A stretch of 64,000 nucleotides of DNA from Bacteroidota bacterium. Its GTDB lineage: Bacteria > Bacteroidota > Bacteroidia > Bacteroidales > VadinHA17. Position numbers and translations under genes: made by a program. The stretch covers positions 124,001 through 188,000 of the forward strand of contig JADKBL010000003.1 in NCBI GenBank assembly GCA_016718875.1. The letters run 5' to 3'. Below the pieces are notes generated by a model. That model was not told the origin of the DNA. It was given only the letters and a program-made list of their open reading frames with translations, and did no database searches. This document shows, one piece after another, positions 9,496 to 19,312 of this stretch (its first letter is position 1; each line of letters starts with the position of its first letter).

Positions 9496-10647
9496 TTAAA
9501 TTTTTATCCTGTACAGATGAACGGCAAAAGGTGAAAATTCATCACTGAATTTTCCATTGGAAATTTTCAATGTTCTGCCCTCACCCAGTACTTCAACTGT
9601 ATTACCTTCAGCAACATTGAATGTAGCCGTTGTAAATCCGCAACGCATTCCTGCAGCAAAAATGTAATTTTCACTATTCAGTTTTTTTGTCATTATATCA
9701 ACAGGAACGGATGGATTGCTGCAGATTACAGAAGCAAATCCTTTTGTATCTGAAGAATTCAGTACCGGTGCAAGAGATGCAACTTGCATGTTAATAGCCT
9801 TTACTGCCTGAATCATTTCCTTATCATGCAAAAGGGCAGCATCATCAGAAGGTGCAGCAAATGAATGACAGAAATATCCGAATCCGTTTGCACCATGAAT
9901 CAATGCCATCCATACCTCAGCCTTTACCTCTGCTGCGGTGGGTTTTCTCTGACTTTTCTCTGAGATCCTGGTGCATTCTATCCAGCACCAGACCGGTTTT
10001 TTATTATTGCTCCATGAAAACAGGCTGTCAATTCCCTTTGCAACATACCACAGATTATTCTGTGTTTCCTCATCCCTGTTGTTAACAGGGTAGATATCGA
10101 AGGAGGCAATATCGCATCCTTTTAGGTAACCGTTTGCAGAAACCTTATACTTGTCAATATCTCCCCTGCAAGTACCTCTACCGATATAATTGATATATGA
10201 GACCCCCTGACCCAGATTTATATACACAGGCCGGGAAGGATCTTTTCTTTTTATTTCATTATAACTTTTTACAATAATTGAGGGATCCCTGCAGGGATCA
10301 TAGCTCTTTGACTCTTTGTTCCACTGAGCATTGTCAGGTTCGTCACCATGCATCCATGCATAAATTGTATTGTCATTTTTTCTGCCCAGTCCGAAATCGT
10401 TCTGATCACAAATCACTTTTATACCTGCATTTTTAAGCAGATCATATTTGACCTGATCGAGCCCTCCCCAGATACCAACAAACATATTGATCCCGTTTGC
10501 TTTATAGGCTTCTGCATTTTCCGGATTCTGAACCCATACAGCTATAGGGAAGAAGTTGGTATCATCAGAGATGCTCCCGACATTCTGACCTGTGGCCAGG
10601 AATTCAGAACAAATAATTGCAATTAATGCAAACAGGTATCTTATCAT
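9496..10647 (-). CDS. exported TIM-barrel protein, probable glycoside hydrolase
   Basis: The 383-residue protein has a signal peptide (about residues 1-20, ending LATG). The layout suggests a clan-A-like (beta/alpha)8 barrel. HGDEPDN places Glu103 at a likely strand-4 acid/base position, and WCWIECTRIS places Glu224 at a likely strand-7 nucleophile position. A short beta domain ends the protein. I cannot assign a numbered GH family. It sits between the GH2 and GH42 genes with 7-bp gaps on each side, which supports a shared role in glycan breakdown. An inactive or binding protein is possible. Confidence 0.6.
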   Translation of the reverse strand: MIRYLFALIAIICSEFLATGQNVGSISDDTNFFPIAVWVQNPENAEAYKANGINMFVGIWGGLDQVKYDLLKNAGIKVICDQNDFGLGRKNDNTIYAWMHGDEPDNAQWNKESKSYDPCRDPSIIVKSYNEIKRKDPSRPVYINLGQGVSYINYIGRGTCRGDIDKYKVSANGYLKGCDIASFDIYPVNNRDEETQNNLWYVAKGIDSLFSWSNNKKPVWCWIECTRISEKSQRKPTAAEVKAEVWMALIHGANGFGYFCHSFAAPSDDAALLHDKEMIQAVKAINMQVASLAPVLNSSDTKGFASVICSNPSVPVDIMTKKLNSENYIFAAGMRCGFTTATFNVAEGNTVEVLGEGRTLKISNGKFSDEFSPFAVHLYRIKI

Positions 10648-10654
10648 CAGCAGA

Positions 10655-13450
10655 CTACTTTTTCAATTCTATCTCCTGAGCACTTATATTCCATCCTGAA
10701 ATTTTCAGCGTAAGTTTTCCTGAACGCATTTCATTTACAGGACAACTGACTTTTAACTTAGTTGTCTCCGACGGGAGCAATGAAATATAGTTTGAGGACC
10801 AGAATGATGGCTGAAGTTCCTCTCCGTCCTTTAACAACTGTGCACGGACAAAGAATGCAAGCTTGCTTCCGTTGTTTGTCAGTTCCACGGTCCATGTATT
10901 TTCAGATTTTGCGAAGCCTTTGTTTTCAGCTTTTACCTCAACAGTAGTTTCCGGCATACTGTTCATTGCTTTGTAATCCTCATCTTTTGATAACCAGTAG
11001 GTATTGGAAGAAACAACTTTTCCGGAACCATCCTTCAGACGAAGCACAACAATCCTGACACCATTTGCTGAACCCAGCACCTGAGAAAGATTTGAAGCTA
11101 CCTTAACATCTGATGCAGAAAGACTGACGGATTTCTCCTCATGCAAAACTGATTTAGAATCCAGGTCAAAAACATCAATCTGGGCTGTAAGGTTCCCTAT
11201 GTTTTTGTAAGTTTTATTAATTGCCATTACATCATGACTGATCAGGTTAAGCTGGATATGAACAGGTTCAACAGCGTTTTGCATAAAATAATATCCTGCA
11301 TTCGGCTGCAAATACCAGTCATATACCTGCCAAACAACGCTGGGGAATGCTGCATTCAGTTTCCAGAGCATTACTCCGCCAATGTCATTCAGTTTATGTC
11401 CGGCAGCCTCAAAGATCCCCTGGTAACCGATAGCATTCATCAGCTGCATTTTGTCGCAGAAATCCTCCATGCTTTCCGGGGCACCATATCTTTTAACCAT
11501 CTCGTCATAGTAGAGATCCCATCGTCCATTGCCTGTTGCAGCATCATGATATCCCCATGTGTTATTAAGTGGGAAAGGAAGTTTTTTATCCCATACAAGA
11601 TTCGGAATGATCTTCGGCATGATATTGTAAGGCGGCTGTGAAGGTATGCCTGTCTCATCTTTGAATACCCAGTCGCGGCCGGCTATGGCCCTGTTATAAT
11701 AATCCTTTGGATCTTTCCAGGTATAAGGTCCGCCGCTGTAGACACCTGTTGGCATATTGTCAGGCCAAGAACCATCCCATCCTTCAGGAAGCTTGGCAAA
11801 TCCCGATGAACTTGGAATATATGGCCTTGTTCCGTCGAGAGTAATTATGCTGTTCCTCATTACATCATAAAGTTCCTTTCTGGCATGACCTTCATTACCT
11901 CCTGTCCACAGAAGAAGACTCGGATGATTTCTGATCCGCAATATTGTACTCTTAACATTTTTAATAAAAATATCACCTTCAAGAGGCCAGTCAGGCGAAC
12001 CTTTAAATTCCCCCTGTGTATCGCCAGTCACCCAGAAATCTGACCATACAAGCAATCCGAACCTGTCGGCAGCATCCCAGAATTCATCACGTGGTGTGAC
12101 ACCTCCGCCCCAGATCCTGACAAGATTGATATTTGAATTCTGACACAGCCTGAATTCATAGTCATAGCGAACTGAATCGCGGTTAAGCATCATATCGGGG
12201 ACCCATGCGCCTCCTGTAATATGAATTCTCTGACCATTCACATAAAAATCACGTCTCGTGAAACCGTTTACATCAATTGCTTTTGTTGCAACAGTACGAA
12301 TTCCGAACAGGAACGTTGTATCATCTGAAATGCCATTATCATCTCCATACTGCATCCTTATTCTGTAGAGATTCGGTTTCCCATAACCGTTTGGCCACCA
12401 GATAGCAGGTTTTGATATTTCAAGTTCTTTTGTGTTATCAGAATTGAGATCTACTGAAACATGATCATTTGCCCCGATCTTAACATCCTTTGAAAAACTG
12501 ACCGGCATTCCGTTAAAGTTATATGGAGTCATAGTAACGGTAAGCTTCCCGTTTTGTTCTGCAGCTGAATGATTCAGAAGGGCCAGACTAAGGCTTATCT
12601 TAGCCACAGAAGTATCAGGTAGGTTAGGAAGGTCTGTCACAAGCTTCGGACTGGATATTGTAACTCCGCCTGAAGTTCTAAGGAAAACAGGTGCCCAGAT
12701 CCCGATATTCCTGTCTCTTACAGGAGGCATCCAGTCCCAGCCGACTGAGCACAACATGGTAACATTCTTACCGATATCACCGGTTGGTCCGCCATTAAGG
12801 AAGAAATCACCAAGCGCAGTAAGTTGTTCCTCAGCCGGCAATCCGGGATAATCAAGCGGATAAATTTTAACAGCAACAGCATTTTCTTCACCCGGTTTAA
12901 CCAGACTGCTTACATCGAGACTGTATTCGGCAAACATACCCGACAAATGTGTTGAATCGGCAATCTGCTTTCCGTTAACCCATACTGCAGCCCTGTAGTT
13001 TATACCCTTGAAAATCAACTGAAAATGACGGCCATTATCCGATTCTGGAACAGTGAATACACTCCTGTACCAGTAGGGTTTGCTCCAGGGATTGGGAAGT
13101 CCGGGAATATGACTGAACTGTTCGAGGTTATATTTTTTATTGAACTCATCAGAAGCATCAGGAATAAACATGTTATTCATGCCCTGGTAAGGATCAGGGT
13201 ATACATTGTTTGCAACAAGGCCTGTAAGAACAGTAGAAGGTACCGTTACAGGAAACCAGTAAACATTTGACTTATATCCGGCTAAGGATATTTCCTCCCC
13301 TGCTGAAGGGACAAGAAATGATGACTGCAATTCAAAGTCGGTAAGTTTAATCTGTTTAACCGGAGAGGTTACTGTTTCCGTTGTGCAGGCTGCAAGAACA
13401 AGCAATAGAGCTCCTGACAGTGCAAAAAATAATTTTCTTAATGCATTCAT
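10655..13450 (-). CDS. GH2 lipoprotein glycosidase (exo-glucosaminidase/beta-mannosidase-like)
   Basis: The 931-residue protein has a lipoprotein signal with lipobox LAAC (Cys22), so it is probably anchored in the outer membrane. The domain order is the GH2 jelly-roll sugar-binding domain (about 60-260), Ig-like domain (about 270-390), TIM barrel (about 395-790) and C-terminal beta domains. The barrel shows RIWGGG, the candidate acid/base Glu520 in TGGNEGH and the candidate nucleophile Glu599 in FKDETG. The pattern resembles exo-beta-glucosaminidases and endo-beta-mannosidases more than LacZ. It is the first gene of the operon. No exact TAnnTTTG lies in the 38-bp gap upstream, only a near match. 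Confidence 0.8.
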   Translation of the reverse strand: MNALRKLFFALSGALLLVLAACTTETVTSPVKQIKLTDFELQSSFLVPSAGEEISLAGYKSNVYWFPVTVPSTVLTGLVANNVYPDPYQGMNNMFIPDASDEFNKKYNLEQFSHIPGLPNPWSKPYWYRSVFTVPESDNGRHFQLIFKGINYRAAVWVNGKQIADSTHLSGMFAEYSLDVSSLVKPGEENAVAVKIYPLDYPGLPAEEQLTALGDFFLNGGPTGDIGKNVTMLCSVGWDWMPPVRDRNIGIWAPVFLRTSGGVTISSPKLVTDLPNLPDTSVAKISLSLALLNHSAAEQNGKLTVTMTPYNFNGMPVSFSKDVKIGANDHVSVDLNSDNTKELEISKPAIWWPNGYGKPNLYRIRMQYGDDNGISDDTTFLFGIRTVATKAIDVNGFTRRDFYVNGQRIHITGGAWVPDMMLNRDSVRYDYEFRLCQNSNINLVRIWGGGVTPRDEFWDAADRFGLLVWSDFWVTGDTQGEFKGSPDWPLEGDIFIKNVKSTILRIRNHPSLLLWTGGNEGHARKELYDVMRNSIITLDGTRPYIPSSSGFAKLPEGWDGSWPDNMPTGVYSGGPYTWKDPKDYYNRAIAGRDWVFKDETGIPSQPPYNIMPKIIPNLVWDKKLPFPLNNTWGYHDAATGNGRWDLYYDEMVKRYGAPESMEDFCDKMQLMNAIGYQGIFEAAGHKLNDIGGVMLWKLNAAFPSVVWQVYDWYLQPNAGYYFMQNAVEPVHIQLNLISHDVMAINKTYKNIGNLTAQIDVFDLDSKSVLHEEKSVSLSASDVKVASNLSQVLGSANGVRIVVLRLKDGSGKVVSSNTYWLSKDEDYKAMNSMPETTVEVKAENKGFAKSENTWTVELTNNGSKLAFFVRAQLLKDGEELQPSFWSSNYISLLPSETTKLKVSCPVNEMRSGKLTLKISGWNISAQEIELKK

Positions 13451-13488
13451 ATTAACATGGTTTAAATGATCGTTTCTAAAGTAAGGTT

Positions 13489-16098
13489 TTATTTAAGATG
13501 TTTCTTAATGTTATAAAGTTTATTTAGTGCCTCAACAGGTGTCAGATTGTCGATATCGATTCCCAGTATTTCATCGCGGATCTGCTTTAAAACCGGATCA
13601 TCAAGCTGGAATATGCTAAGCTGCATTCCCTCCCTGTGTTCCGCCAGTCCGGCTATTGGTTTTGCGAGCTCTTTCCTGTCATGACTCTGCTCGAGCTCTT
13701 TAAGAATTTCATCAGCCCTGTTTACAACACTTCGTGGCATACCTGCCATCTTGGCAACGTGAATTCCAAAGCTGTGTTCGCTACCCCCTCGTTTTAATTT
13801 GCGCAGGAAAATTACTTTATTATTCAGCTCCTTTATTGAGACATTGAAGTTCTTCACTCTTGAAAAAGAATTCTCCATTTCATTGAGTTCATGATAATGA
13901 GTGGCAAATAATGTTTTAGCTCTCATTTTGCTCTCGTGAAGGTACTCAACCATTGCCCAGGCAATAGAGATCCCGTCATATGTGCTGGTTCCCCTTCCGA
14001 TCTCATCAAGAAGAATAAGGCTGCGGTCGGAAAGATTATTGAGAATGCTGGCAGTTTCATTCATCTCTACCATGAAGGTGGATTCACCCAGGCTGATGTT
14101 ATCGGAGGCTCCAACACGGGTAAAGATCTTGTCAACCATTCCTATTTTGGCCTCTTTGGCAGGTACAAAGCATCCTGTTTGTGCCATTAAAACAATCAAT
14201 GCAGTTTGTCGCAAAAGAGCTGATTTTCCAGACATATTGGGTCCGGTCAGTATTATGATCTGCTGGTCTTCAGTATCAAGAAAAACATCATTCGGGACAT
14301 AAGCCTCTCCTACCGGTAGCTGTTTCTCAATAACAGGATGCCGCCCTTCTGTTATTTCAAGCTTCCTTGAATCATCGAGTGAAGGCCTTACATAATTGTT
14401 CTCCGTTGATATAATCGCAAATGACTGGAGGCAGTCGAGCCTCGCCACTACTGATGAATTGAGCTGCACTGGAGGTATGAACTCCACCAGAGCCATAACC
14501 AGGTCGTTGAAAAGCTTTGTTTCAAGGGATATGATTTTCTCTTCTGCTCCGAGGATCTTGCTCTCATACTCTTTGAGTTCCTCTGTAATATAACGTTCTG
14601 CGCTGACAAGCGTCTGTTTTCTGATCCATTCGGCAGGTACTTTATCCTTATGAGTATTACGAACCTCAATATAATAACCGAATACATTATTGAAGCTAAT
14701 CTTCAGGGATGTTATACCTGTTCTTGCAATCTCCCTTTTCTGAAGCTCCTCCAGGTAATCTTTCCCGCTGTACAGGATAGTCCTGAGATCATCAAGCTCG
14801 TCAGAGACACCTTTTGCAATGGTGTTTCCCCTGTTTATCTGAACCGGAGGATCAGGATTGAGCTCTTTTTCAATTTTGTCAGCAATTATTCTGCAGGGAT
14901 TAAGCTGCTCGGCGAGCATCACTAAAGGCAGGCAACCGCTTTCCATGCATTTCTCCTTAAACGGTTCAATTGCTTTGAGTGCCCTCTTAAGCTGAACAAC
15001 CTCCCTGGGATTAATCCTGCTGACAGCGACCTTCGATATCAGTCTTTCCAGGTCTCCTATCTGCCTGATGCAATCTGATATTTCATCAGTAAATTCTTTA
15101 TTATCAAACAGGTGCTGAACTATATCCAGCCTCTCATTAACCGGCTGCATATCCTTCAGTGGAAGTGATATCCATCTCTTTAGGAGCCTTCCTCCCATAG
15201 GTGATATTGTATGATCAAGCACATCTATGAGCGTTTTTGCTCCCTCATAGGGTGAGTGGAACAACTCCAGGTTTCTGATTGTAAACTTATCAAGCCATAC
15301 ATACCTGTTCTCTTCTATCCTCGAAAGGCTTGTTATATGTCCGAGCTGCTCATGCTGGGTGAGATCCAGATAATATAGTATTGCTCCTGCCGCAACAATT
15401 CCGTATGAAAGGCTATGCACTCCGAAGCCCTTCAGTGAGCTTGTTTCGAATTGTTTCAGAAGCCTGTCATTTGCTGCTTCCTGGGTGAAGATCCAGTCAT
15501 CGAGCTTGAATGTATAGTATTTTGGACCAAAATATTCATTGAACAGATCCTTTCTTCCCTTCTCGAACAGCACTTCCTTTGGCTGAAAGTTACTCAGAAG
15601 CTGATCTATATATTCTATAGTACCTTCCGATGTAAGGAACTCTCCGGTGGAAATATCAAGAAATGCAACACCGGCAATCTTCTTGTCGATATGAACTGCC
15701 GCAAGAAAATTGTTCTCTTTGTGATTAAGTACATTTTCATTTAAAGAGACGCCGGGAGTTACAAGCTCAATTATCCCCCGTTTGACAATCTTTTTTGTCA
15801 TTTTAGGATCTTCCAGCTGCTCACAGATTGCAACTCTCTGTCCGGCTCTTACAAGCCGGGGCAGGTAAGTGTCAAGTGCATGATAGGGAAAACCTGCCAG
15901 CTCAACAAACTGGGCCGAACCATTGGCTCTGCGTGTCAGAGTAATGCCCAGGATTTCAGAGGTTTTGATTGCATCCTCACCGAAGGTCTCGTAAAAATCA
16001 CCAACTCTGAAAAGGAGTATTGCATCAGGATGTTTAGTCTTGATGGTGTAATACTGCTTCATCAGCGGTGTTTCTACATACTTCGGAATCTCTGACAT
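13489..16098 (-). CDS. mutS: DNA mismatch repair protein MutS
   Basis: This full-length 869-residue MutS recognises mismatches and starts repair. The mismatch-binding Phe-x-Glu is in GDFYETFG (Phe35, Glu37). The connector, lever and clamp domains follow. The ATPase has a Walker A GPNMSGKS near residue 620, a Walker B region LILLDEIGRGTS and the C-terminal helix-turn-helix dimer region. The length fits bacterial MutS1. A TATCTTTG -7 element lies 48 bp upstream. The gene is intact, unlike several neighbours. Confidence 0.97.
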   Translation of the reverse strand: MSEIPKYVETPLMKQYYTIKTKHPDAILLFRVGDFYETFGEDAIKTSEILGITLTRRANGSAQFVELAGFPYHALDTYLPRLVRAGQRVAICEQLEDPKMTKKIVKRGIIELVTPGVSLNENVLNHKENNFLAAVHIDKKIAGVAFLDISTGEFLTSEGTIEYIDQLLSNFQPKEVLFEKGRKDLFNEYFGPKYYTFKLDDWIFTQEAANDRLLKQFETSSLKGFGVHSLSYGIVAAGAILYYLDLTQHEQLGHITSLSRIEENRYVWLDKFTIRNLELFHSPYEGAKTLIDVLDHTISPMGGRLLKRWISLPLKDMQPVNERLDIVQHLFDNKEFTDEISDCIRQIGDLERLISKVAVSRINPREVVQLKRALKAIEPFKEKCMESGCLPLVMLAEQLNPCRIIADKIEKELNPDPPVQINRGNTIAKGVSDELDDLRTILYSGKDYLEELQKREIARTGITSLKISFNNVFGYYIEVRNTHKDKVPAEWIRKQTLVSAERYITEELKEYESKILGAEEKIISLETKLFNDLVMALVEFIPPVQLNSSVVARLDCLQSFAIISTENNYVRPSLDDSRKLEITEGRHPVIEKQLPVGEAYVPNDVFLDTEDQQIIILTGPNMSGKSALLRQTALIVLMAQTGCFVPAKEAKIGMVDKIFTRVGASDNISLGESTFMVEMNETASILNNLSDRSLILLDEIGRGTSTYDGISIAWAMVEYLHESKMRAKTLFATHYHELNEMENSFSRVKNFNVSIKELNNKVIFLRKLKRGGSEHSFGIHVAKMAGMPRSVVNRADEILKELEQSHDRKELAKPIAGLAEHREGMQLSIFQLDDPVLKQIRDEILGIDIDNLTPVEALNKLYNIKKHLK

Positions 16099-16145
16099 CA
16101 GGTAAATTCTTGTGCTGAATTAAAATCTAATCAACTGGTATGAAA

Positions 16146-16153
16146 CAAAGATA
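16146..16153 (-). promoter_or_regulatory. putative -7 promoter element of mutS
   Basis: On the minus strand this reads TATCTTTG, an exact match to the Bacteroidota -7 consensus TAnnTTTG, 48 bp upstream of the mutS start. I saw no good -33 TTTG at the expected spacing. Confidence 0.55.
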
Positions 16154-16223
16154 CATTCCGCTTAATATTAATAAAAGAGAATGTTAATAATATTTACTTC
16201 AGAAATGACTCGGAAATATTTTC

Positions 16224-16290
16224 CTCTGTGCAACTCTGTGACACTCTGTGTATCTCTGTGCTAGTTCTTTTTAAAATTTGTTTCACAGAG
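16224..16290. repeat. CTCTGTG repeat, 10-bp period, with an inverted copy
   Basis: Four exact CTCTGTG cores start at 16224, 16234, 16244 and 16254, one per 10 bp. A reverse-complement core CACAGAG lies at 16284-16290. The same core recurs at 58920-59008 and, in variant form, at two other gaps. The function is unknown. Repeats of this style are common between genes in environmental Bacteroidota. Confidence 0.8.
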
Positions 16291-16407
16291 AACTCTGAGA
16301 TTAAAATAAAGAATCACAAGAGAAGGATTTTATGCATGATGGAGACAAATATCATTTATTCTGATAACAGAATGTTTTATCTTGTGAAATTATTCACAGC
16401 GAGTTAT

Positions 16408-17743
16408 ATGAAAAAAGTACTGATACTTGGTGCAGGTCTTGTAGTAAAACCGATGGTGGAATATCTGCTGGAAAAGAAGATACCACTGCTGATTGCCTCA
16501 CCTATGAAACAGCGTGCAGATGCAATTATTAACAGAAATCCGCTCGGATCAGCAGTCGACTGGTCAATGGATGATCCTGCTGCGCTTGAAAAGATGATCT
16601 CTGAATATGATGTTGTGGTAAGCCTTCTCCCCTACAAGTATCATGTTGATGTTGCCAGGGTCTGTATCAAATATAAAAGATCGCTGGTTACCACATCATA
16701 TGTTCAGCCAGAGATGAGGCTTCTCAATGAACCTGCAAAAGCTGCAGGAGTACTTCTTCTTAATGAACTCGGACTTGATCCGGGCATTGATCACATGACT
16801 GCAATGAAGATCATCGATTATATACATCTGAAACATGGTAAAGTTGAAGAATTCTACTCATTGTGCGGAGCTCTGCCTGCACCTGAAAATGCAGATAACC
16901 CTCTTAAATACAAGTTCACATGGAGCCCGAAGGGTGTTATACTGGCAAGCCGTAACAGTGCCCTTTATCTAAAGAACGGTAAGGAGATATTCATCGATGC
17001 AGTTAACCTTTTCAAGGACAGGTTTGAATATAAATTCCCGGGTATAGGTGATCTGGAAGTTTATCCTAACAGGGACTCAATAAGCTACCGTGATATCTAT
17101 GATATTCCCGAGGTAAAAACCATGTTCAGGGGAACTTTCCGCTACAAGGGCTGGTGTGAGACACTTGATGCTATGAAAAGTATCGGGATGCTTGATGATA
17201 CAGCTGCCGATTATGAAAGGATGAGCTATGCACAGTTTATTGCCGAACGTTCCGGAATAGAGAATAAAGATCTTAGAAAAATCTTGCCTTAAAACTGGGA
17301 ATTTCAGAATCCTCAACCCCAATAAAATCTCTTGAGTTCCTTGGCTTTTCGATGAAGAAAAACTTCACTATCAGGAGACAACCCCATTTGAAATTACCTC
17401 CGACAGGATGATAAAGAAAATGATGCTTCATGACGATGAGCGTGATGTTGTACTGCTTCAGCATATCATACTAGCCTCATATCCAAACGGAACAAGGGAA
17501 GTGATTAAATCATCAATGATTGATTACGGATCACCGTCTACAAATACTGGAATTGCCAGAACGGTGGCACTGCCGGCTGCCATATCGCGTGCAAGACTGA
17601 TACTTGAGAACAAGATCATGTTAAACGGAGTATATCGTCCTGTGACGCCACACATCTATGTTCCCATTCTCAATGAACTTAAATCGCTTGGGATTGAGAT
17701 GAATGAGGATTACGGACTGCCTGAAAGTGAAATGATCTCATGA
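16408..17743 (+). CDS. saccharopine dehydrogenase-like NAD(P) oxidoreductase, two frameshifts
   Basis: The rebuilt protein is about 445 residues. It begins MKKVLILGAG with a Rossmann glycine motif and contains the family's middle region (LLNELGLDPGIDHM). The raw frame stops at 17292. The continuation LKLGISESSTPIKSLEF is in a second frame, and EEKLHYQETTPFEITSDR with the C-terminal Rossmann closure (DERDVVLLQH) is in a third, ending at 17743. One missing base near 17281-17285 and one near 17343-17349 (a T run) explain both. I chose the ATG at 16408 because the earlier in-phase sequence looks non-coding. The likely role is amino-acid or polyamine metabolism; the exact reaction is not set. Confidence 0.75.
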
Positions 17744-17807
17744 AAAACTAACAAAGCTGGCGCGGATTTAGCGAAGCGTAATCCGTGCCATTATTATTGA
17801 CTATACA

Positions 17808-18515
17808 TCAGAACTTGAGGTAGAACTCCTTAGTCAAATTGATGTACTCATCTGTAAACTCATGCCGTTTCCCATATTCAATAGTCAGAAATTTCTCAGT
17901 TGGCCTAAACCTTTCTCTTCCGAAAGCCATTATTAGTCTTCTTATTTCAGAAGTTGGAAGAGGTTTTATCCTGAGAATATCATGGCAGAATAAACCATAA
18001 TCTGCCGCTTCTGCTAATAAGACATTTCCTTCTGCAAATGGCATAATAAGCTGCAACCTGCCCTCGTCCGATAATAATCCTGAACAACTCTTCAGAATAT
18101 CATCCGATGTAAGCGTATCATTGTGCCTGGCCGCTGCTTTTCTATTATCTGGATTACGGATGGAATCTGAAAAATAGGGAGGATTGGTAACTATAAGGTC
18201 AAACTTCCCGTCATCAATAAAATCCTGTAAAGCCGATTCAACAACCCTGATCCTGTCTGCCCACATACTATTGTTAATATTTTCACACGACTGCAGAAAT
18301 GACTCGTGGTCAGGTTCAATGGCAACTATCTCTGCATCACAGCGCTGGGCAAGCATAAGTGCAATAAGTCCTGTTCCTGTTCCTATATCCAGAATTCTCT
18401 TTGCTCCGGAAACATCAGCATAAGCACCAAGAAGTACCCCATCTGTACCAACCTTGAATGCAGATCTCTCCTGGTTAATTGTGAACTGCTTAAAATTGAA
18501 ATAATTACTTGCCAT
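17808..18515 (-). CDS. trmN6: tRNA1(Val) (adenine37-N6)-methyltransferase (TrmN6/YfiC)
   Basis: The 235-residue Rossmann methyltransferase has the SAM motif DIGTGTG at residues 43-49 and the N6-adenine catalytic motif NPPY at 111-114. The N-terminal segment FTINQERSAFKVGTDGVLLG is typical of the YfiC group, which methylates A37 of tRNA-Val. It starts 2 bp after the TIGR02757 gene, as the third gene of an apparent operon with the LolD-like ATPase. Confidence 0.85.
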   Translation of the reverse strand: MASNYFNFKQFTINQERSAFKVGTDGVLLGAYADVSGAKRILDIGTGTGLIALMLAQRCDAEIVAIEPDHESFLQSCENINNSMWADRIRVVESALQDFIDDGKFDLIVTNPPYFSDSIRNPDNRKAAARHNDTLTSDDILKSCSGLLSDEGRLQLIMPFAEGNVLLAEAADYGLFCHDILRIKPLPTSEIRRLIMAFGRERFRPTEKFLTIEYGKRHEFTDEYINLTKEFYLKF

Positions 18516-18517
18516 TA

Positions 18518-19312
18518 TCAGAATTCCTCATTCACACCTAATCCAAAAAGTGCAAAATCGTATTTGACAGGATCATCCGGATCAAACCTGCGCAACTCCG
18601 CTGTAAGTTCCTCGACTGCCCTGAAATCATTTTGTTTTCGGGTGAGTAAACCCAGCTTACGGGCAGTATTCCCGGAATGAAGATCAAGCGGAATATACAA
18701 CTCAGAAGGACTGATCCTTTTCCAGATACCAAAGTCAACACCCATGCTGTCATCTCTAACCATCCATCTCAGGTACATGAAAAGTCTTTTACCGGCAGCC
18801 CCCGACATTACATCAGCAAAGTGTTTTTCAGATCTCCTCTCATGATTTATACTGAAAAAAACATTCCTCAAATGAGAAAGTCCGTCCCTGAGAGTACCAT
18901 GCTCATTCCTGCCCTCAATAATGACATCCTCAAGTGAATTGTAGTTGCTATAAATATTCTTAAGGGCTCTCATAAAAGTCATGCAATCATACGAGTTGAA
19001 AGTTCTGTGCACGAATCCTGAAAATCTTTCAAGCTCAACTTCGCCTGCAGAAAGTATAAAATCATGAGGGGCATTGCCCATTGCATCAAGTAGTCTGTGA
19101 CTGCTTCTAAGGATCAGATCACGCCGGCCCCATGCAATGGCTGCAGCCAGAAAACCGGATATTTCCCTGTCAGCATTTGCTGTAAACATATGCGGGATTG
19201 AAACAGGATCCTTCTCAATGAAAGAGGGATTATTGAACCTGAGATATTTTTCTTCGAGGAAATCCTTAAGTTCGGCTGCCGGAATGCCGTTGTATTTTCG
19301 CTTAAAGCTCAT
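18518..19312 (-). CDS. TIGR02757/DUF2400 family protein
   Basis: This 264-residue protein matches a family common in Bacteroidota whose function is unknown. The sequence has AAIAWGRRDLILRSSHRLLDAMG near residues 36-58, a helical middle and a basic LYMRWMVR-type stretch (here MYLRWMVRDDS). These features are reminiscent of helix-hairpin-helix DNA glycosylase-like folds, but I see no certain catalytic residue. Its start overlaps the end of the ATPase gene by 11 bp and its end is 2 bp before trmN6, so the three are translationally close. Confidence 0.8.
   Translation of the reverse strand: MSFKRKYNGIPAAELKDFLEEKYLRFNNPSFIEKDPVSIPHMFTANADREISGFLAAAIAWGRRDLILRSSHRLLDAMGNAPHDFILSAGEVELERFSGFVHRTFNSYDCMTFMRALKNIYSNYNSLEDVIIEGRNEHGTLRDGLSHLRNVFFSINHERRSEKHFADVMSGAAGKRLFMYLRWMVRDDSMGVDFGIWKRISPSELYIPLDLHSGNTARKLGLLTRKQNDFRAVEELTAELRRFDPDDPVKYDFALFGLGVNEEF

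Larger units (their letters stand above)
16099..16407. other. 309-bp divergent intergenic region with 10-bp-spaced CTCTGTG repeats
   Basis: This region separates mutS (-) from the saccharopine-dehydrogenase-like gene (+). It holds the mutS -7 element and a four-unit repeat. An open frame runs through 16228-16407 in phase with the dehydrogenase, but the Rossmann start at 16408 makes it an unlikely extension. I see no RNA gene. Confidence 0.6.

Noticed and set aside
4139..13450. Classical SusC/SusD polysaccharide utilisation locus
   Set aside because: No TonB-dependent transporter or SusD-like lipoprotein is encoded in or beside the operon.
16224..16260. CRISPR array
   Set aside because: Units are only 10 bp with 3-bp spacers and no cas genes are present.
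16228..16407. N-terminal extension of the saccharopine-dehydrogenase-like protein
   Set aside because: It covers the CTCTGTG repeat and precedes a clean Rossmann start; composition is not coding-like.
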